Of a stretch of DNA of 31,555 nucleotides, positions 22,258 through 30,334 are shown one piece after another. A program made the position numbers and the translations under genes. This DNA comes from Chloroflexota bacterium (lineage in GTDB: Bacteria > Chloroflexota > Chloroflexia > Thermomicrobiales > UBA6265): assembly GCA_023389575.1 (NCBI GenBank), contig JAEWEG010000065.1, positions 1 through 31,555 of the forward strand, read 5' to 3'. How positions within the stretch are numbered: position 1 is the first letter of the stretch; every line of letters starts with the position of its first letter. Under the pieces are notes generated by a model, which was not told the origin of the DNA, ran no database searches, and saw nothing but the letters and a program-made list of their open reading frames with translations.

Positions 22258-23787
22258 TCAGGTACCTGAGGCGATGCGGGCGAGGTGGTGCATGGCGTCG
22301 CGGTTGCGCGGGTAAAGGTCGAGGTAGATGCCATACAGCTCGTCGTACAACGGCTTCACGGAGGGATCGGGCTCCACGGTGTCGACGATGCTCACCCAGT
22401 CGCTTTCGAGGGCCGAGATTCCCGGGATGATGCCGCTGCCGAGTCCCGCCATGAACGCGTCGCCGAACGACGCGCCGATGGTGCTGTGGGGAATGTGCTG
22501 GCGGATGCCGGTGATGTCGCTGATCACCCGCATCCAGAGCGCGTTTTTGGTGCCGCCGCCCACCGCGACGAGGCGCCGCGGGGCGGCGCCCATGTCGCCC
22601 ATCACCTCGAAGTTATGGCGGGCGCCGAATGCTGTCCCTTCCAGCGTGGCGCGAAACAGATGGGCGGTGGTGTGCCGGAGCGATAGCCCCACGTAGGCGC
22701 CGCGAGCGTCGGGATCCTGGAGGGGAGTGCGTTCGCCCTGGAAGTAGGGAAGGCAGATCAGGCCGCTGGCGCCCGGCGGGGTGGCGGTAGCGGATGCGAT
22801 CAGGGTTTCGAACGTTTCCCGGTGCTCGGACAGCCGGGCCTTGCCGGCGGTGACCTCCAGGAACCAGGTGGTGAGCATGCCGGCGGTCTGGAGCCCGGCG
22901 GTGATGGCGCGGAGGCCGGGCAGGGCATGGGCGGTGGTCCAGAGCCTGCTGTCAGGCCGGGGATTCTCGACCGTGTTGATGAAGAACATGGTGCTGCCGT
23001 ACATGATCATCGTGTCGCCGGGGTGACGGATGCCGACGCTGACGGCTTCGGCGGCGGCGTCGATGGTGCCGAAGGTGACGGGCGTGCCAATGGGCAGGCC
23101 GGTTTCGGCGCTGGCGGCGGCGGTGACCGTGCCGGCGATGTCGGTGGCGTCGCCGATCCGCGGGAGGCGGTCGATCTCGATCACGGCATCCTGGAAGCGC
23201 GGATCCCAGTCGCCGGTGGCGTTGTTGTACAGCGGCGCGAAATACGACGCGGTGTGGCGGTCGATGACGGCTTCGCCGGTGAGCCGGAAGACGACGTAGC
23301 CGCTGGAGCCATGGACCATGGCGGTGCGGGCGAAGAGGTCGGGCTCGTGGTTGCGCAGCCAGAGGATCTTGGGGCCGATGGTTTGCGAGTTGAGCGACAT
23401 CCCGCAGAGGCCGAGGATTTCCTGCTCGCCGAGGGTCTGGTGCAGGTGGTCGATTTCGGCCGAGGCCCGGGTGTCGATCCCGTAGAGAATGCCGGGGCGG
23501 AGCGGTTTGCCCTCGGCGTCCACCGGGAGCATGCACGGGCCGATGGCGCTGATGGCGACCGCGCCAACCTCGCTGGCGGCGTACTGGCCGGCTGTGAGTT
23601 CGCGGGTGACGGCGACGACATCGTGCCACCACAAGTCGTCGGCGTCGTGCTCGGCCCACCCGGGACGTGGAAAGCTGGTGTCGTGTTCGAGGACCGCCGT
23701 GGCGAGGATGTCGCCGCCAGGCGTGCAGAGGACGCCCTTGGTGCTGGAGGTGCCGATATCGATTCCGAGCAGCAATGATCCAGACAC
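22258..23787 (-). CDS. FGGY-family carbohydrate kinase
   Basis: A 509-aa sugar/polyol kinase of the FGGY family (xylulokinase, glycerol kinase and relatives). The N-terminal ATP loop is GIDIGTSSTKGVL (8-20). The catalytic base is the Asp of TFGTIDAAAEAVSVG (near residue 244), and the C-terminal domain has the ERTPLQDPDARGAYVGLSLRH segment (shown by its ends ERTPLQDP and GLSLRH) and VAVGGGTKNALWMRV. Overall it is nearer to xylulokinase-type than glycerol kinase, but substrate assignment from sequence is unsafe. GTG start with AAGGAG 8 nt upstream. It is divergent from the SorC regulator, with two 28-bp operators between, so it is probably induced by the sugar phosphate that regulator senses. 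Confidence 0.9.
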   Translation of the reverse strand: MSGSLLLGIDIGTSSTKGVLCTPGGDILATAVLEHDTSFPRPGWAEHDADDLWWHDVVAVTRELTAGQYAASEVGAVAISAIGPCMLPVDAEGKPLRPGILYGIDTRASAEIDHLHQTLGEQEILGLCGMSLNSQTIGPKILWLRNHEPDLFARTAMVHGSSGYVVFRLTGEAVIDRHTASYFAPLYNNATGDWDPRFQDAVIEIDRLPRIGDATDIAGTVTAAASAETGLPIGTPVTFGTIDAAAEAVSVGIRHPGDTMIMYGSTMFFINTVENPRPDSRLWTTAHALPGLRAITAGLQTAGMLTTWFLEVTAGKARLSEHRETFETLIASATATPPGASGLICLPYFQGERTPLQDPDARGAYVGLSLRHTTAHLFRATLEGTAFGARHNFEVMGDMGAAPRRLVAVGGGTKNALWMRVISDITGIRQHIPHSTIGASFGDAFMAGLGSGIIPGISALESDWVSIVDTVEPDPSVKPLYDELYGIYLDLYPRNRDAMHHLARIASGT

Positions 23788-23914
23788 CAGGTGACTCCTT
23801 CCGCGTGACGTTGCGGCGATCGTGTACGGCCAGCCGACATCGTACAGGGAAACGGCGTGGCGTGGGGAGAGGGGCTGGCAGGGCGTTCACAAAGGTTCAA
23901 CCAAACGCCAATGC

Positions 23915-23930
23915 CGGGTTAATCATTCGC
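23915..23930. promoter_or_regulatory. Shared promoter-region motif, FGGY side
   Basis: CGGGTTAATCATTCGC differs by one base from the motif at 12477-12492. In both cases it lies on the leftward side of the operator, upstream of a minus-strand catabolic gene. It may be part of the leftward promoters or an accessory regulator site. Confidence 0.45.
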
Positions 23931-23942
23931 GACCGGACAAGA

Positions 23943-23970
23943 TGCACCATTGTGCTTGCACGAATGTGCA
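23943..23970. promoter_or_regulatory. 28-bp palindromic operator, site 2
   Basis: Halves TGCACCATTGTGCT and TGCACGAATGTGCA. It is the most symmetrical copy: TGCAC pairs with GTGCA at the ends and GTGC with GCAC in the centre. It lies upstream of the SorC promoter -35 box and 156 bp before the kinase start, so it may serve leftward control or looping with site 3, 83 bp away. Confidence 0.75.
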
Positions 23971-23986
23971 ACGTGCCCGATTTTGA

Positions 23987-24015
23987 TTGACCGGGATCGG
24001 GGGCCGGTCTAGGTT
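23987..24015 (+). promoter_or_regulatory. Promoter of the SorC regulator operon
   Basis: TTGACC (23987-23992) and TAGGTT (24010-24015) with 17-bp spacing. The start would fall near 24022, directly before operator site 3. Confidence 0.6.
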
Positions 24016-24025
24016 ATACGAACGA

Positions 24026-24053
24026 TGCAAGAACGTGCATGAACATTGGTGCA
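24026..24053. promoter_or_regulatory. 28-bp palindromic operator, site 3
   Basis: Halves TGCAAGAACGTGCA and TGAACATTGGTGCA. It begins 10 bp after the -10 box, the same geometry as site 1, and ends 17 bp before the SorC start codon. This is a position for autorepression. Confidence 0.75.
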
Positions 24054-24070
24054 GGTCGGAGGGGCCGCTG

Positions 24071-25009
24071 GTGGCTGACCAGAATGGTGCGCTTATGACA
24101 TCGGTCGCGCGCATGTATTACCTGGATGGAATGGGACAGAGCGAGATCGCCACCATCTATGGCGTCTCGCGATCGACCGTCTCCCGGCTGCTGACCAATG
24201 CTCGTGAGCGAGGCATCGTGCGGATATCCGTCGATGCATACGATCCTCGCGATCGTGACCTAGAGAAGCAGGTGATCGACCAGTTCGGCCTCCGGTCGGC
24301 GGTGGTGGTCCGGGCCATGGGCGGCACGCCTTCCAGCATCCGCAAGGGCGTTGGCTATTTCGCCGCCGAGGCCGTCGCGGACATCGTGCGCGGCCGGCAA
24401 TACGTCGGCGTGGCCGGTGGACGCACGCTCGGGGAGCTTGTGCACCACATCGAGCCGCAGGACAACGCGGTGGGGCCGACCTTCATCCAGTTGATGGGGG
24501 CGATTGGCAGCAGCCCGGGCCGGATCGACGCGTCGGAGCAGAGCAGGACGCTGGCGAGGCGCTTCAAGGGAACGTTTCGCACCCTCAACCTTCCTGCGTT
24601 CGCGCAAAGCCACCGGGCGCGGGACTTGTTTCTTTCACATGACGAGATCAGGGGCCTGTGGAGCACATTCGACTCGCTCGACATGGCGATCGTGGGACTG
24701 GGAACACTCCAGGAATCCGCGTTCGTTGAGCGGGGGGTCCTTGAGGAGTCGGCCCTGGCCGAGGTGCGGGCGGCCGGGGCGGTTGGTGAGATTTGTGGAC
24801 GCTTTTTCGACGAGCAGGGCCGCGAGTGCGACACCTTCCTGCGAGACCGGGTGATCAGCATCGGGCTGGACAAGCTTCGCGCTTGTGATGACGTGATGGC
24901 CGTGTTGAGCGGTCCCGCCAGGGGCGTGGCGCTCAAGGCCGCCATCAGGGGCGGCATCGTGAAGTCCGTTGTGCTGGACCAGGCGGGAGCCTACAGCATG
25001 CTGAAGTAG
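24071..25009 (+). CDS. SorC-family transcriptional regulator
   Basis: A 312-aa regulator of the SorC/DeoR-linked family (DeoR of B. subtilis, SorC, CggR). A helix-turn-helix at about residues 23-44 (GQSEIATIYGVSRSTVSRLL) precedes a C-terminal sugar-phosphate-binding domain of the NagB/RpiA-like fold, where VGVAGGRTLGELV and the IVGLGTLQESAF segments are the typical ligand loops. Such proteins are tetramers that bind long palindromes and respond to a phosphorylated sugar. GTG 24071 is chosen: GGAGGGG lies 6 nt upstream and the start falls after the mapped promoter. Sites 2 and 3 lie directly upstream and site 1 lies 11 kb away, so it probably controls itself, the kinase and the G1P-dehydrogenase divergon. 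Confidence 0.9.
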   Translation: MADQNGALMTSVARMYYLDGMGQSEIATIYGVSRSTVSRLLTNARERGIVRISVDAYDPRDRDLEKQVIDQFGLRSAVVVRAMGGTPSSIRKGVGYFAAEAVADIVRGRQYVGVAGGRTLGELVHHIEPQDNAVGPTFIQLMGAIGSSPGRIDASEQSRTLARRFKGTFRTLNLPAFAQSHRARDLFLSHDEIRGLWSTFDSLDMAIVGLGTLQESAFVERGVLEESALAEVRAAGAVGEICGRFFDEQGRECDTFLRDRVISIGLDKLRACDDVMAVLSGPARGVALKAAIRGGIVKSVVLDQAGAYSMLK

Positions 25010-25119
25010 CGTGGCCGTGGAGGAGGCCAGGAAGCATCCGGACGGGACCCAGAGTTGAGCGATTCGAGCATGGCCAGGATGGCGGCGCGCCGGACTGGAA
25101 CAAGAGCAGGGAGATTTCC

Positions 25120-26424
25120 ATGACCCAGGTTTCACGACGACGTTTGGTTGGGCAGGCCGCCGCGGTGGCGGGCGGAGCGGCGATGGCGGGAACGGCCGCG
25201 AAGGCCGCCCCGGGCGCGAACAGCCGCGGTCGCTCGGCTTCGGCCCAGGACAAGACCGAGATCACCATCTATCACATCTGGGGCACGCCTCCCGGCGGAA
25301 CCCCGGCCGAGACTCCGGCGCCAATGACCCAGGTGATCGATGCGTTCAACGCCCAGAGCGAGACGGTGACGCTGAACACCTTCACCCCGGGCAACTACTA
25401 CGAGACCCTGCAGAAGACGCAGGCCGACATCGCGGCGGGCAACCCGCCCGACATCGTGAGCGTGCCGTGGGCGTTCCTCAACTACGCCGTCGATGGCCTC
25501 GGCATCACGCCGCTGGCCGATATCGCCGGCGATGAGTTCGAGGCGCTGCAGGGCATGATGTCGGAGACGGCCTGGCCGCTGGTGACCAAGGACGAGACGA
25601 TCTACGGGTTCCCGTGGGGCCTTTCGACGCCGATCCTCTACTACAACGCCGAGATCTTCGAGGCGGCTGGCGTGGACCCGGCCGAGGCGTTCGACACCTG
25701 GGAGTCCTTCGCGGCCGCCTGCCCGGCCCTGCAGGAGGCCCTTGGTGGCTACCCGGTGCTCTCGCTGGCTTATAACAAGGACTGGCCGGCCCAGACCATC
25801 ATCCAGTGCAACGGCGGTCGCGTGCTCAACGACGACGGCACCTTCGGCATCACCTCCGAAGAGACCAAGGAAGCGATGCAGACCATCGCCGACCTCGATG
25901 CCGCCGGTTTCTACGACCGGGGTACCCGCGAGGAACTGCGCCCGAACTTCATCGCCGGCACCAGCGCGGTGTGGCAGGGAAGCGTGGCCAGCCTCGGCGG
26001 CATGAACAACGACGCGCCGTTCGAATTCGGCACCAGCACCTGGCCGAAGTTCGGCGACAAGCCGGTCATCGCCTCCACGGGCGGTTCGTTCCTCGGCTCC
26101 TTCAGCCGGGATTCGGCCAAGTACCCGGCCGTGCTCGAGTTCTTCAAGTTCTGCGCGAGCGAGGAAGGCTACGGCCTCTGGAACCAGACCGGCTACGTGA
26201 ACATCTCAAACCACGAGCTTGAGCGCCTTCCGGGCCAGGATCCGGCCTACGCCCAGTTCGAGGCTGGCCTGATTCGCGAGACCAACTGGCCGAGCTCCCG
26301 CGGCGTCGAAGCGGGCTCGACCTGGGACGTCTACTGCGAGCGGATGTGGGCCAACGACATCTCGGTTGAGGAAGGCACGGCTGCCGCCCTCGAGGAGATC
26401 GAAGCCATCATCGCTGGCGGATAG
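25120..26424 (+). CDS. ABC transporter solute-binding protein, family 1 (UgpB-like), Tat-exported
   Basis: A 434-aa extracellular binding protein of the carbohydrate/glycerol-3-phosphate class. It has a twin-arginine signal (SRRRLVGQAAAVAGGAA, residues 5-21) and a low-complexity linker before the mature domain starts near ITIYHIWGTPPGG. Family features are AAGNPPDIVSVPW (near 108), GFPWGLSTPILYYNAEIFEAAG and the NGGRVLNDDGTFGI segment. AGGGAG lies before ATG 25120. It is 110 bp downstream of the SorC gene and precedes two Ugp-type permeases. A long hairpin follows it, probably setting higher expression of the binding protein than of the permeases. Confidence 0.92.
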   Translation: MTQVSRRRLVGQAAAVAGGAAMAGTAAKAAPGANSRGRSASAQDKTEITIYHIWGTPPGGTPAETPAPMTQVIDAFNAQSETVTLNTFTPGNYYETLQKTQADIAAGNPPDIVSVPWAFLNYAVDGLGITPLADIAGDEFEALQGMMSETAWPLVTKDETIYGFPWGLSTPILYYNAEIFEAAGVDPAEAFDTWESFAAACPALQEALGGYPVLSLAYNKDWPAQTIIQCNGGRVLNDDGTFGITSEETKEAMQTIADLDAAGFYDRGTREELRPNFIAGTSAVWQGSVASLGGMNNDAPFEFGTSTWPKFGDKPVIASTGGSFLGSFSRDSAKYPAVLEFFKFCASEEGYGLWNQTGYVNISNHELERLPGQDPAYAQFEAGLIRETNWPSSRGVEAGSTWDVYCERMWANDISVEEGTAAALEEIEAIIAGG

Positions 26425-26436
26425 TCACCCACGCAT

Positions 26437-26467
26437 GGGCCAGGGCTGGAACCTCCAGCCCTGGCCC
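26437..26467 (+). terminator. Long perfect hairpin between binding protein and permease
   Basis: A 14-bp perfect stem (GGGCCAGGGCTGGA with its complement) and a 3-nt loop, 13 bp after the stop. No U-run follows, so it looks like a partial terminator or an RNA-stabilising hairpin, common between a binding-protein gene and its permease genes. Confidence 0.65.
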
Positions 26468-26504
26468 GTGTTCTCCACGCACGGTCGTCATCCAAGAGGA
26501 GCGT

Positions 26505-27452
26505 ATGGCAGCTACCAGCCAGAACATTCAGGTGGGCGAGGCGGTACAAGAGAAACGTGGCTGGACCTGGTATCGCCTGACCGAGGGACTGACGCCCTAC
26601 CTGCTGGTGGCGCCCCTGCTCATCCTGATCGCCGTATTCATCTACTGGCCGCTGATCTATTCGATGTACCTGTCGTTTTACGACTGGAACTTCGTGCGGC
26701 CCGACAAGAACTTCGTGGGCTGGGACAACTTCACCCGGCTGCCCGACGATCCACGCTTCATCCGGGCGCTGAAGGGGACGCTGTTCTACACCGTCACGCT
26801 GGTTCCCCTGCAGGTGTTCCTGCCGCTGGGGCTGGCGCTGTTGCTGTGGCCGATCCGCAAGTCGCGGCTCCAGAACAGCTACCGGGCCATGCTGTTCTCG
26901 CCAACCATCATCGCCTATTCGGTCGCGGCGGTGATGTGGCTGTGGATCTTCAACACGAACCAGGGAATGCTGAACAAGCTCCTCATCCAGTTTGGGTATG
27001 ACCGGGTGCACTGGCTGTCGGACCGCGACACGGCGATCTGGGCCATCATCATCGTGGCGACGTGGAAAACCCTGGGATTCCATATGCTGCTGTACCTGGC
27101 CGCGCTGGAAGGCGTGCCGAAGGACTACATCGAGGCGGCCCAACTCGATGGCGCCAACAACTGGCAGTTGATGAAGTCGATCCGGTTCCCGCTGATCACG
27201 CCAACCTTCTTCTTCGTGCTGGTGACCACCGTGATCTCGGTCAACGACGACGTGTTCGGCGCGATCAACGTGCTCACCAACGGCGGGCCGTTCGATTCGA
27301 CGACGAACATCATCTACTACCTGTACCAGCAGGGGTTCCAGTTCTTCCAGATTGGCGCGGCGAGTGCCGTGGCGGTGATCGTGTTCGTGGCGACTTGCAT
27401 CCTGACCTGGATCCAGTTCAAGTTCGTGGAAAGGCACGTGCACTATGGCTAG
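26505..27452 (+). CDS. ABC sugar/glycerophosphate permease, UgpA/MalF type
   Basis: A 315-aa inner-membrane permease with six predicted helices. The first is YLLVAPLLILIAVFIYWPLI (given by residues 31-50), followed by SMYLSFYDWNF, typical of the UgpA/MalF group. The ATPase-docking EAA loop is seen at EAAQLDGANNWQLMKSIRFP (20 residues). The LTNGGPFDSTTNIIYYLYQQ segment in the last periplasmic part is characteristic. It overlaps the next gene by 8 bp. No ATPase gene is present; these transporters often borrow a shared MsmK/UgpC-type ATPase. Confidence 0.92.
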   Translation: MAATSQNIQVGEAVQEKRGWTWYRLTEGLTPYLLVAPLLILIAVFIYWPLIYSMYLSFYDWNFVRPDKNFVGWDNFTRLPDDPRFIRALKGTLFYTVTLVPLQVFLPLGLALLLWPIRKSRLQNSYRAMLFSPTIIAYSVAAVMWLWIFNTNQGMLNKLLIQFGYDRVHWLSDRDTAIWAIIIVATWKTLGFHMLLYLAALEGVPKDYIEAAQLDGANNWQLMKSIRFPLITPTFFFVLVTTVISVNDDVFGAINVLTNGGPFDSTTNIIYYLYQQGFQFFQIGAASAVAVIVFVATCILTWIQFKFVERHVHYG

Positions 27453-28320
27453 CACGGCTTATTCGTCAGAGGTTTCTGATCGGCACGCCAGGCGGAAGGG
27501 TTGGAACGGGCTGGCGCTGCACGTCATCGTCATCCTGATCTGCGCGTTCACGATTTTCCCCTTCCTGTGGATGCTCTCGACGGCCTTCAAGCCAGCCGAC
27601 GAGGTGTTCACCAGGGACCTGCGCCTGATCGCGAACAACCCGACGTGGCGGAATTTCCCGAACGCGTTCGACTACTTCCCGGTGGCGCAGTGGTTCTGGA
27701 ACAGCTTCGGCATCTCGACGATCACCACGGCGGGTAAGCTGGCGATCAGCATCCCGGCGGCGTTCGCCTTCGCGCGGCTGAAGTTCCGCGGCGACAAGCT
27801 GCTGTTCTCCATGGTGCTGGCCACCATGATCGTGCCGGGCATCGTGACCGTGGTGCCGAACTACATCCTGGTGTCCGACCTGGGATGGATGAACACCTGG
27901 GCGGCGGTGATCATCCCGTCACTGCCGGGAACGGCGTTCTTCGTATTCCTGCTGCGGCAGAACATCCTCCAGCTTCCGCAGGACCTGATGGATGCGGCCA
28001 AGATCGACGGCGCGTCGACCTTCAAGCTGCTGATCCAGATCGTGTTGCCGAACGTGAAGCCCGCCATCGCGGTGGTGACGATCCTGGCGTTCCTCGGCAT
28101 GTGGAACCAGTACCTGTGGCCGCTGCTGGTGCTCAACGACTTCGAGTCGAAGACGCTGGCGACCGGCATGCAGTTCTTCACCAACAACGCCGAATCGGCC
28201 CAGATGTGGGGCCCGATGATGGCGACGGCGACGATCGCGACCCTGCCGCCGCTGATCATCTATGTGCTGGCGCAGAAGCAGATCATCGACACCTTCGTGA
28301 CATCCGGCCTCAAGGGGTAG
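27445..28320 (+). CDS. ABC sugar/glycerophosphate permease, UgpE/MalG type
   Basis: A 291-aa partner permease with six helices. The TIFPFLWMLSTAFKPADEVF segment after the first helix (20 residues) and the N-W-R-N-F-P-N-A-F-like stretch are UgpE/MalG features. The EAA loop is DAAKIDGASTFKLLIQIVLP. The end QKQIIDTFVTSGLKG is the standard MalG/UgpE C-terminus. It begins inside the 3' end of the UgpA-like gene, so they are translationally coupled. With the binding protein it forms an importer whose place next to the kinase and SorC regulator points to a polyol, sugar or glycerophosphate substrate. Confidence 0.92.
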   Translation: MASTAYSSEVSDRHARRKGWNGLALHVIVILICAFTIFPFLWMLSTAFKPADEVFTRDLRLIANNPTWRNFPNAFDYFPVAQWFWNSFGISTITTAGKLAISIPAAFAFARLKFRGDKLLFSMVLATMIVPGIVTVVPNYILVSDLGWMNTWAAVIIPSLPGTAFFVFLLRQNILQLPQDLMDAAKIDGASTFKLLIQIVLPNVKPAIAVVTILAFLGMWNQYLWPLLVLNDFESKTLATGMQFFTNNAESAQMWGPMMATATIATLPPLIIYVLAQKQIIDTFVTSGLKG

Positions 28321-28330
28321 TGAGCATCGC

Positions 28331-28364
28331 GAAGGGGCGGGGCCGCTGCGGCTTCCGCCCCTTC
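28331..28364 (+). terminator. Terminator of the transporter operon
   Basis: GAAGGGGCGG and CCGCCCCTTC form a 10-bp stem with an inner GCCGC/GCGGC stem, followed by ATTCATTTAT. It ends the SorC-SBP-UgpA-UgpE operon 11 bp after its last stop. Confidence 0.7.
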
Positions 28365-28383
28365 ATTCATTTATGGGGGTCCC

Positions 28384-30087
28384 ATGCGGTACGGCGAGAT
28401 CGTTCACCGAATGCGAACCATGACGAAGGCGCGACCGCACAACCGGCGGACGTTCGTGCTCGGCGGAAGTGGCATGGCGGGGGCCATGGCCGCCCGGCCG
28501 CTCTTCGCCCAGACGCCTTCGGCGCCGGTGGCGACACCGGTGTTTGGCGAGACGCCGTTCACGCTGGGCATCGCCTCGGGCGAGCCGCTTCCGGATGGGG
28601 TGGTGCTGTGGACCCGCCTGGCGCCGCGGCCGTTCGAACCCGACGGCGGCATGCCGGACGCCCCCGTGGAGGTTCGCTGGCGGGTGGCCACCGACGACGC
28701 GATGCGTGACGTGGTCCAGGAAGGCGTGGCGCTGGCCGAGCCGGAGTGGGGCCACTCGGTGCATGTGGAGGTCGAGGGGCTGGAGGCGAACCGCTGGTAT
28801 TGGTACCAGTTCGTCTCCGGCGACGAGGAGAGCCCGATCGGGCGGACGAAGACCGCCCCGGCGGCTGGCAGCGACCCGGGCGAATTCCGGTTCGCGTTCG
28901 CGTCGTGCCAGCGGTGGGACGAGGGGTTGTACACCGCCTACCGCGACCTCGCCAAACAGGACGTCGACCTGGTGGTGCACCTGGGCGACTACATCTACGA
29001 ATACAACGTGGGATTCGGCGACCTCGCGAGGCCGGTCGACATTCCGGGCCACGCCCGGACACAGCCGCGGAACCTGGAGCAGTATCGCTACCGGTATGCC
29101 ATGTACAAGCTGGACGAGCATCTTCAGGAGGCGCACCGGGTGGCGCCGTGGCTGGTGACTTGGGACGACCACGAGGTGTACAACAACATCTTTGGGGAAC
29201 TGGATCGCGATTCTCCAGCGGCGCAGGGCATGCTCCTGCAACGGGCCGCCGCGTATCAGGCGTACTACGAGCACATGCCGCTGCGCCGGGAGGCGCGCGC
29301 GAACGGGCCGGACCTGCAACTGTTCCGCCACCGGTCGTTCGGCTCGCTGGTGGATTTCAACATCCTCGACACCCGGCAGTACCGAACCAGCCAGGCCCCG
29401 GAGTGCACGGCCGAGGAGCGGCTGGCGAACGACGGGTTCTGCTCGGCGTCGCTGGACCCGGAGCGCACGATGCTGGGCCAGCGGCAGCGGGACTGGCTGC
29501 TGGACCGGTTCGACCAGACGACCGCCCGGTGGAGCGTGCTGGCGCAGCAGGTACCGTTCGCCCGGATCGATAACGAGGCCGATCCGAAACTGGCGAGCTA
29601 TGGTGGCCGGGAGATGGACAAGTGGGACGGCTACGCCCACGAACGGGACGTGATCTCGGCGGCGATGGCCGGGGCCGCGACGGCGAACGGCTTCGCCCCG
29701 GTGGTGATCACCGGCGACGTGCACGCCAACTACGTGTGGGACCTGAAGACGGACTGGAACGATTCCGGTGCCACGGCGTACGGCACCGAGTTCGTGGGAA
29801 CCTCGATCTCCTCGAATGGCGATGAGGCGCTGGAGGAGGACGAAGGGTTCACGACCCAGTGTGGAAACCGCAACGGAAACCCACATAACCATCTGTACGA
29901 TAATCATCGTGGGTACGTGCTCTGCGACCTGACCGCCGGAACCTGGGAAACAACCTACAGGGTGATGCCCAACGTCAGCGATCCCGATGCGGAGGCGACA
30001 ACGCTGGTGTCGTTCGCGGTCGAGCACGGCAACCCCGGGGCGCAGGTGGCGACGAGCTGCACGCCAGGGGAGCCATCCGGAACCTAG
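28384..30087 (+). CDS. phoD: PhoD-type alkaline phosphatase, Tat-exported
   Basis: A 567-aa secreted phosphodiesterase/phosphomonoesterase of the PhoD family, releasing phosphate from organic phosphates outside the cell. A twin-arginine signal (NRRTFVLGGSGMAGAMA, residues 20-36) leads into the N-terminal Fn3-like domain (FTLGIASGEPLPDGVVLWTRL type, 59-79). The catalytic domain has FASCQRWDEG (172-181), HLGDYIYEY (199-207), WDDHEVYNN (260-268) and ITGDVHANYVW (near 443), carrying the metal ligands. Alternative starts lie at residues 10 and 13; the first has GGGGG 5 nt upstream. Outside phosphate release followed by glycerol uptake would fit the GDPD/Ugp genes beside it. It has its own transcription unit, so a phosphate-starvation response is equally likely. 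Confidence 0.92.
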   Translation: MRYGEIVHRMRTMTKARPHNRRTFVLGGSGMAGAMAARPLFAQTPSAPVATPVFGETPFTLGIASGEPLPDGVVLWTRLAPRPFEPDGGMPDAPVEVRWRVATDDAMRDVVQEGVALAEPEWGHSVHVEVEGLEANRWYWYQFVSGDEESPIGRTKTAPAAGSDPGEFRFAFASCQRWDEGLYTAYRDLAKQDVDLVVHLGDYIYEYNVGFGDLARPVDIPGHARTQPRNLEQYRYRYAMYKLDEHLQEAHRVAPWLVTWDDHEVYNNIFGELDRDSPAAQGMLLQRAAAYQAYYEHMPLRREARANGPDLQLFRHRSFGSLVDFNILDTRQYRTSQAPECTAEERLANDGFCSASLDPERTMLGQRQRDWLLDRFDQTTARWSVLAQQVPFARIDNEADPKLASYGGREMDKWDGYAHERDVISAAMAGAATANGFAPVVITGDVHANYVWDLKTDWNDSGATAYGTEFVGTSISSNGDEALEEDEGFTTQCGNRNGNPHNHLYDNHRGYVLCDLTAGTWETTYRVMPNVSDPDAEATTLVSFAVEHGNPGAQVATSCTPGEPSGT

Positions 30088-30093
30088 GACAGC

Positions 30094-30110
30094 GGGACGC
30101 TCGGCGTCCC
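30094..30110. terminator. Short hairpin after phoD
   Basis: GGGACGC and GCGTCCC form a 7-bp stem with a 3-nt loop, 6 bp after the stop. No U-tract follows, so termination is only likely. Confidence 0.45.
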
Positions 30111-30118
30111 TGCGGGCC

Positions 30119-30328
30119 TCATATATTAACGATATTTAATAACGCGATATGTTCCTGCTGGAACGCGTTCCCGCGAAGGGGTGGTTCCAGCGATATGACC
30201 ATCCGGGCCCGAACATGGGCGTGCATGGCGGGGATTCGAACACCGTTTCGCGACTGGGATACCGGGCCGCGATCGGTTGAATCCCACCCTGGAAATCCGC
30301 GCGCCGGCGGCGGCTTCCAGGGAGGAGA
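30119..30328 (+). promoter_or_regulatory. AT-rich promoter region and structured leader of the MgtC gene
   Basis: An AT-rich run at 30119-30153 contains TTAACG and TATGTT 16 bp apart. The following leader can fold. GCTGGAA/TTCCAGC (30157-30191) encloses a CGCG stem. GGGATTC/GAATCCC (30231-30285) encloses TCGCG/CGCGA. Such leaders precede mgtC genes in some bacteria and sense Mg or proline. Here the sequence match to a known class is not established. Confidence 0.4.
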
Positions 30329-30334
30329 TTGATC

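Noticed and set aside
28363..30027. Long minus-strand open frame over phoD
   Set aside because: No recognisable motif, and the plus strand has all PhoD active-site blocks.
30225..30260. tRNA-like T-arm on the minus strand (GGTGTTCGAATCCCC)
   Set aside because: It has a mismatch in the would-be T-stem and no matching acceptor stem, D-arm or anticodon arm at the right distance; it is better explained as part of the leader hairpin.
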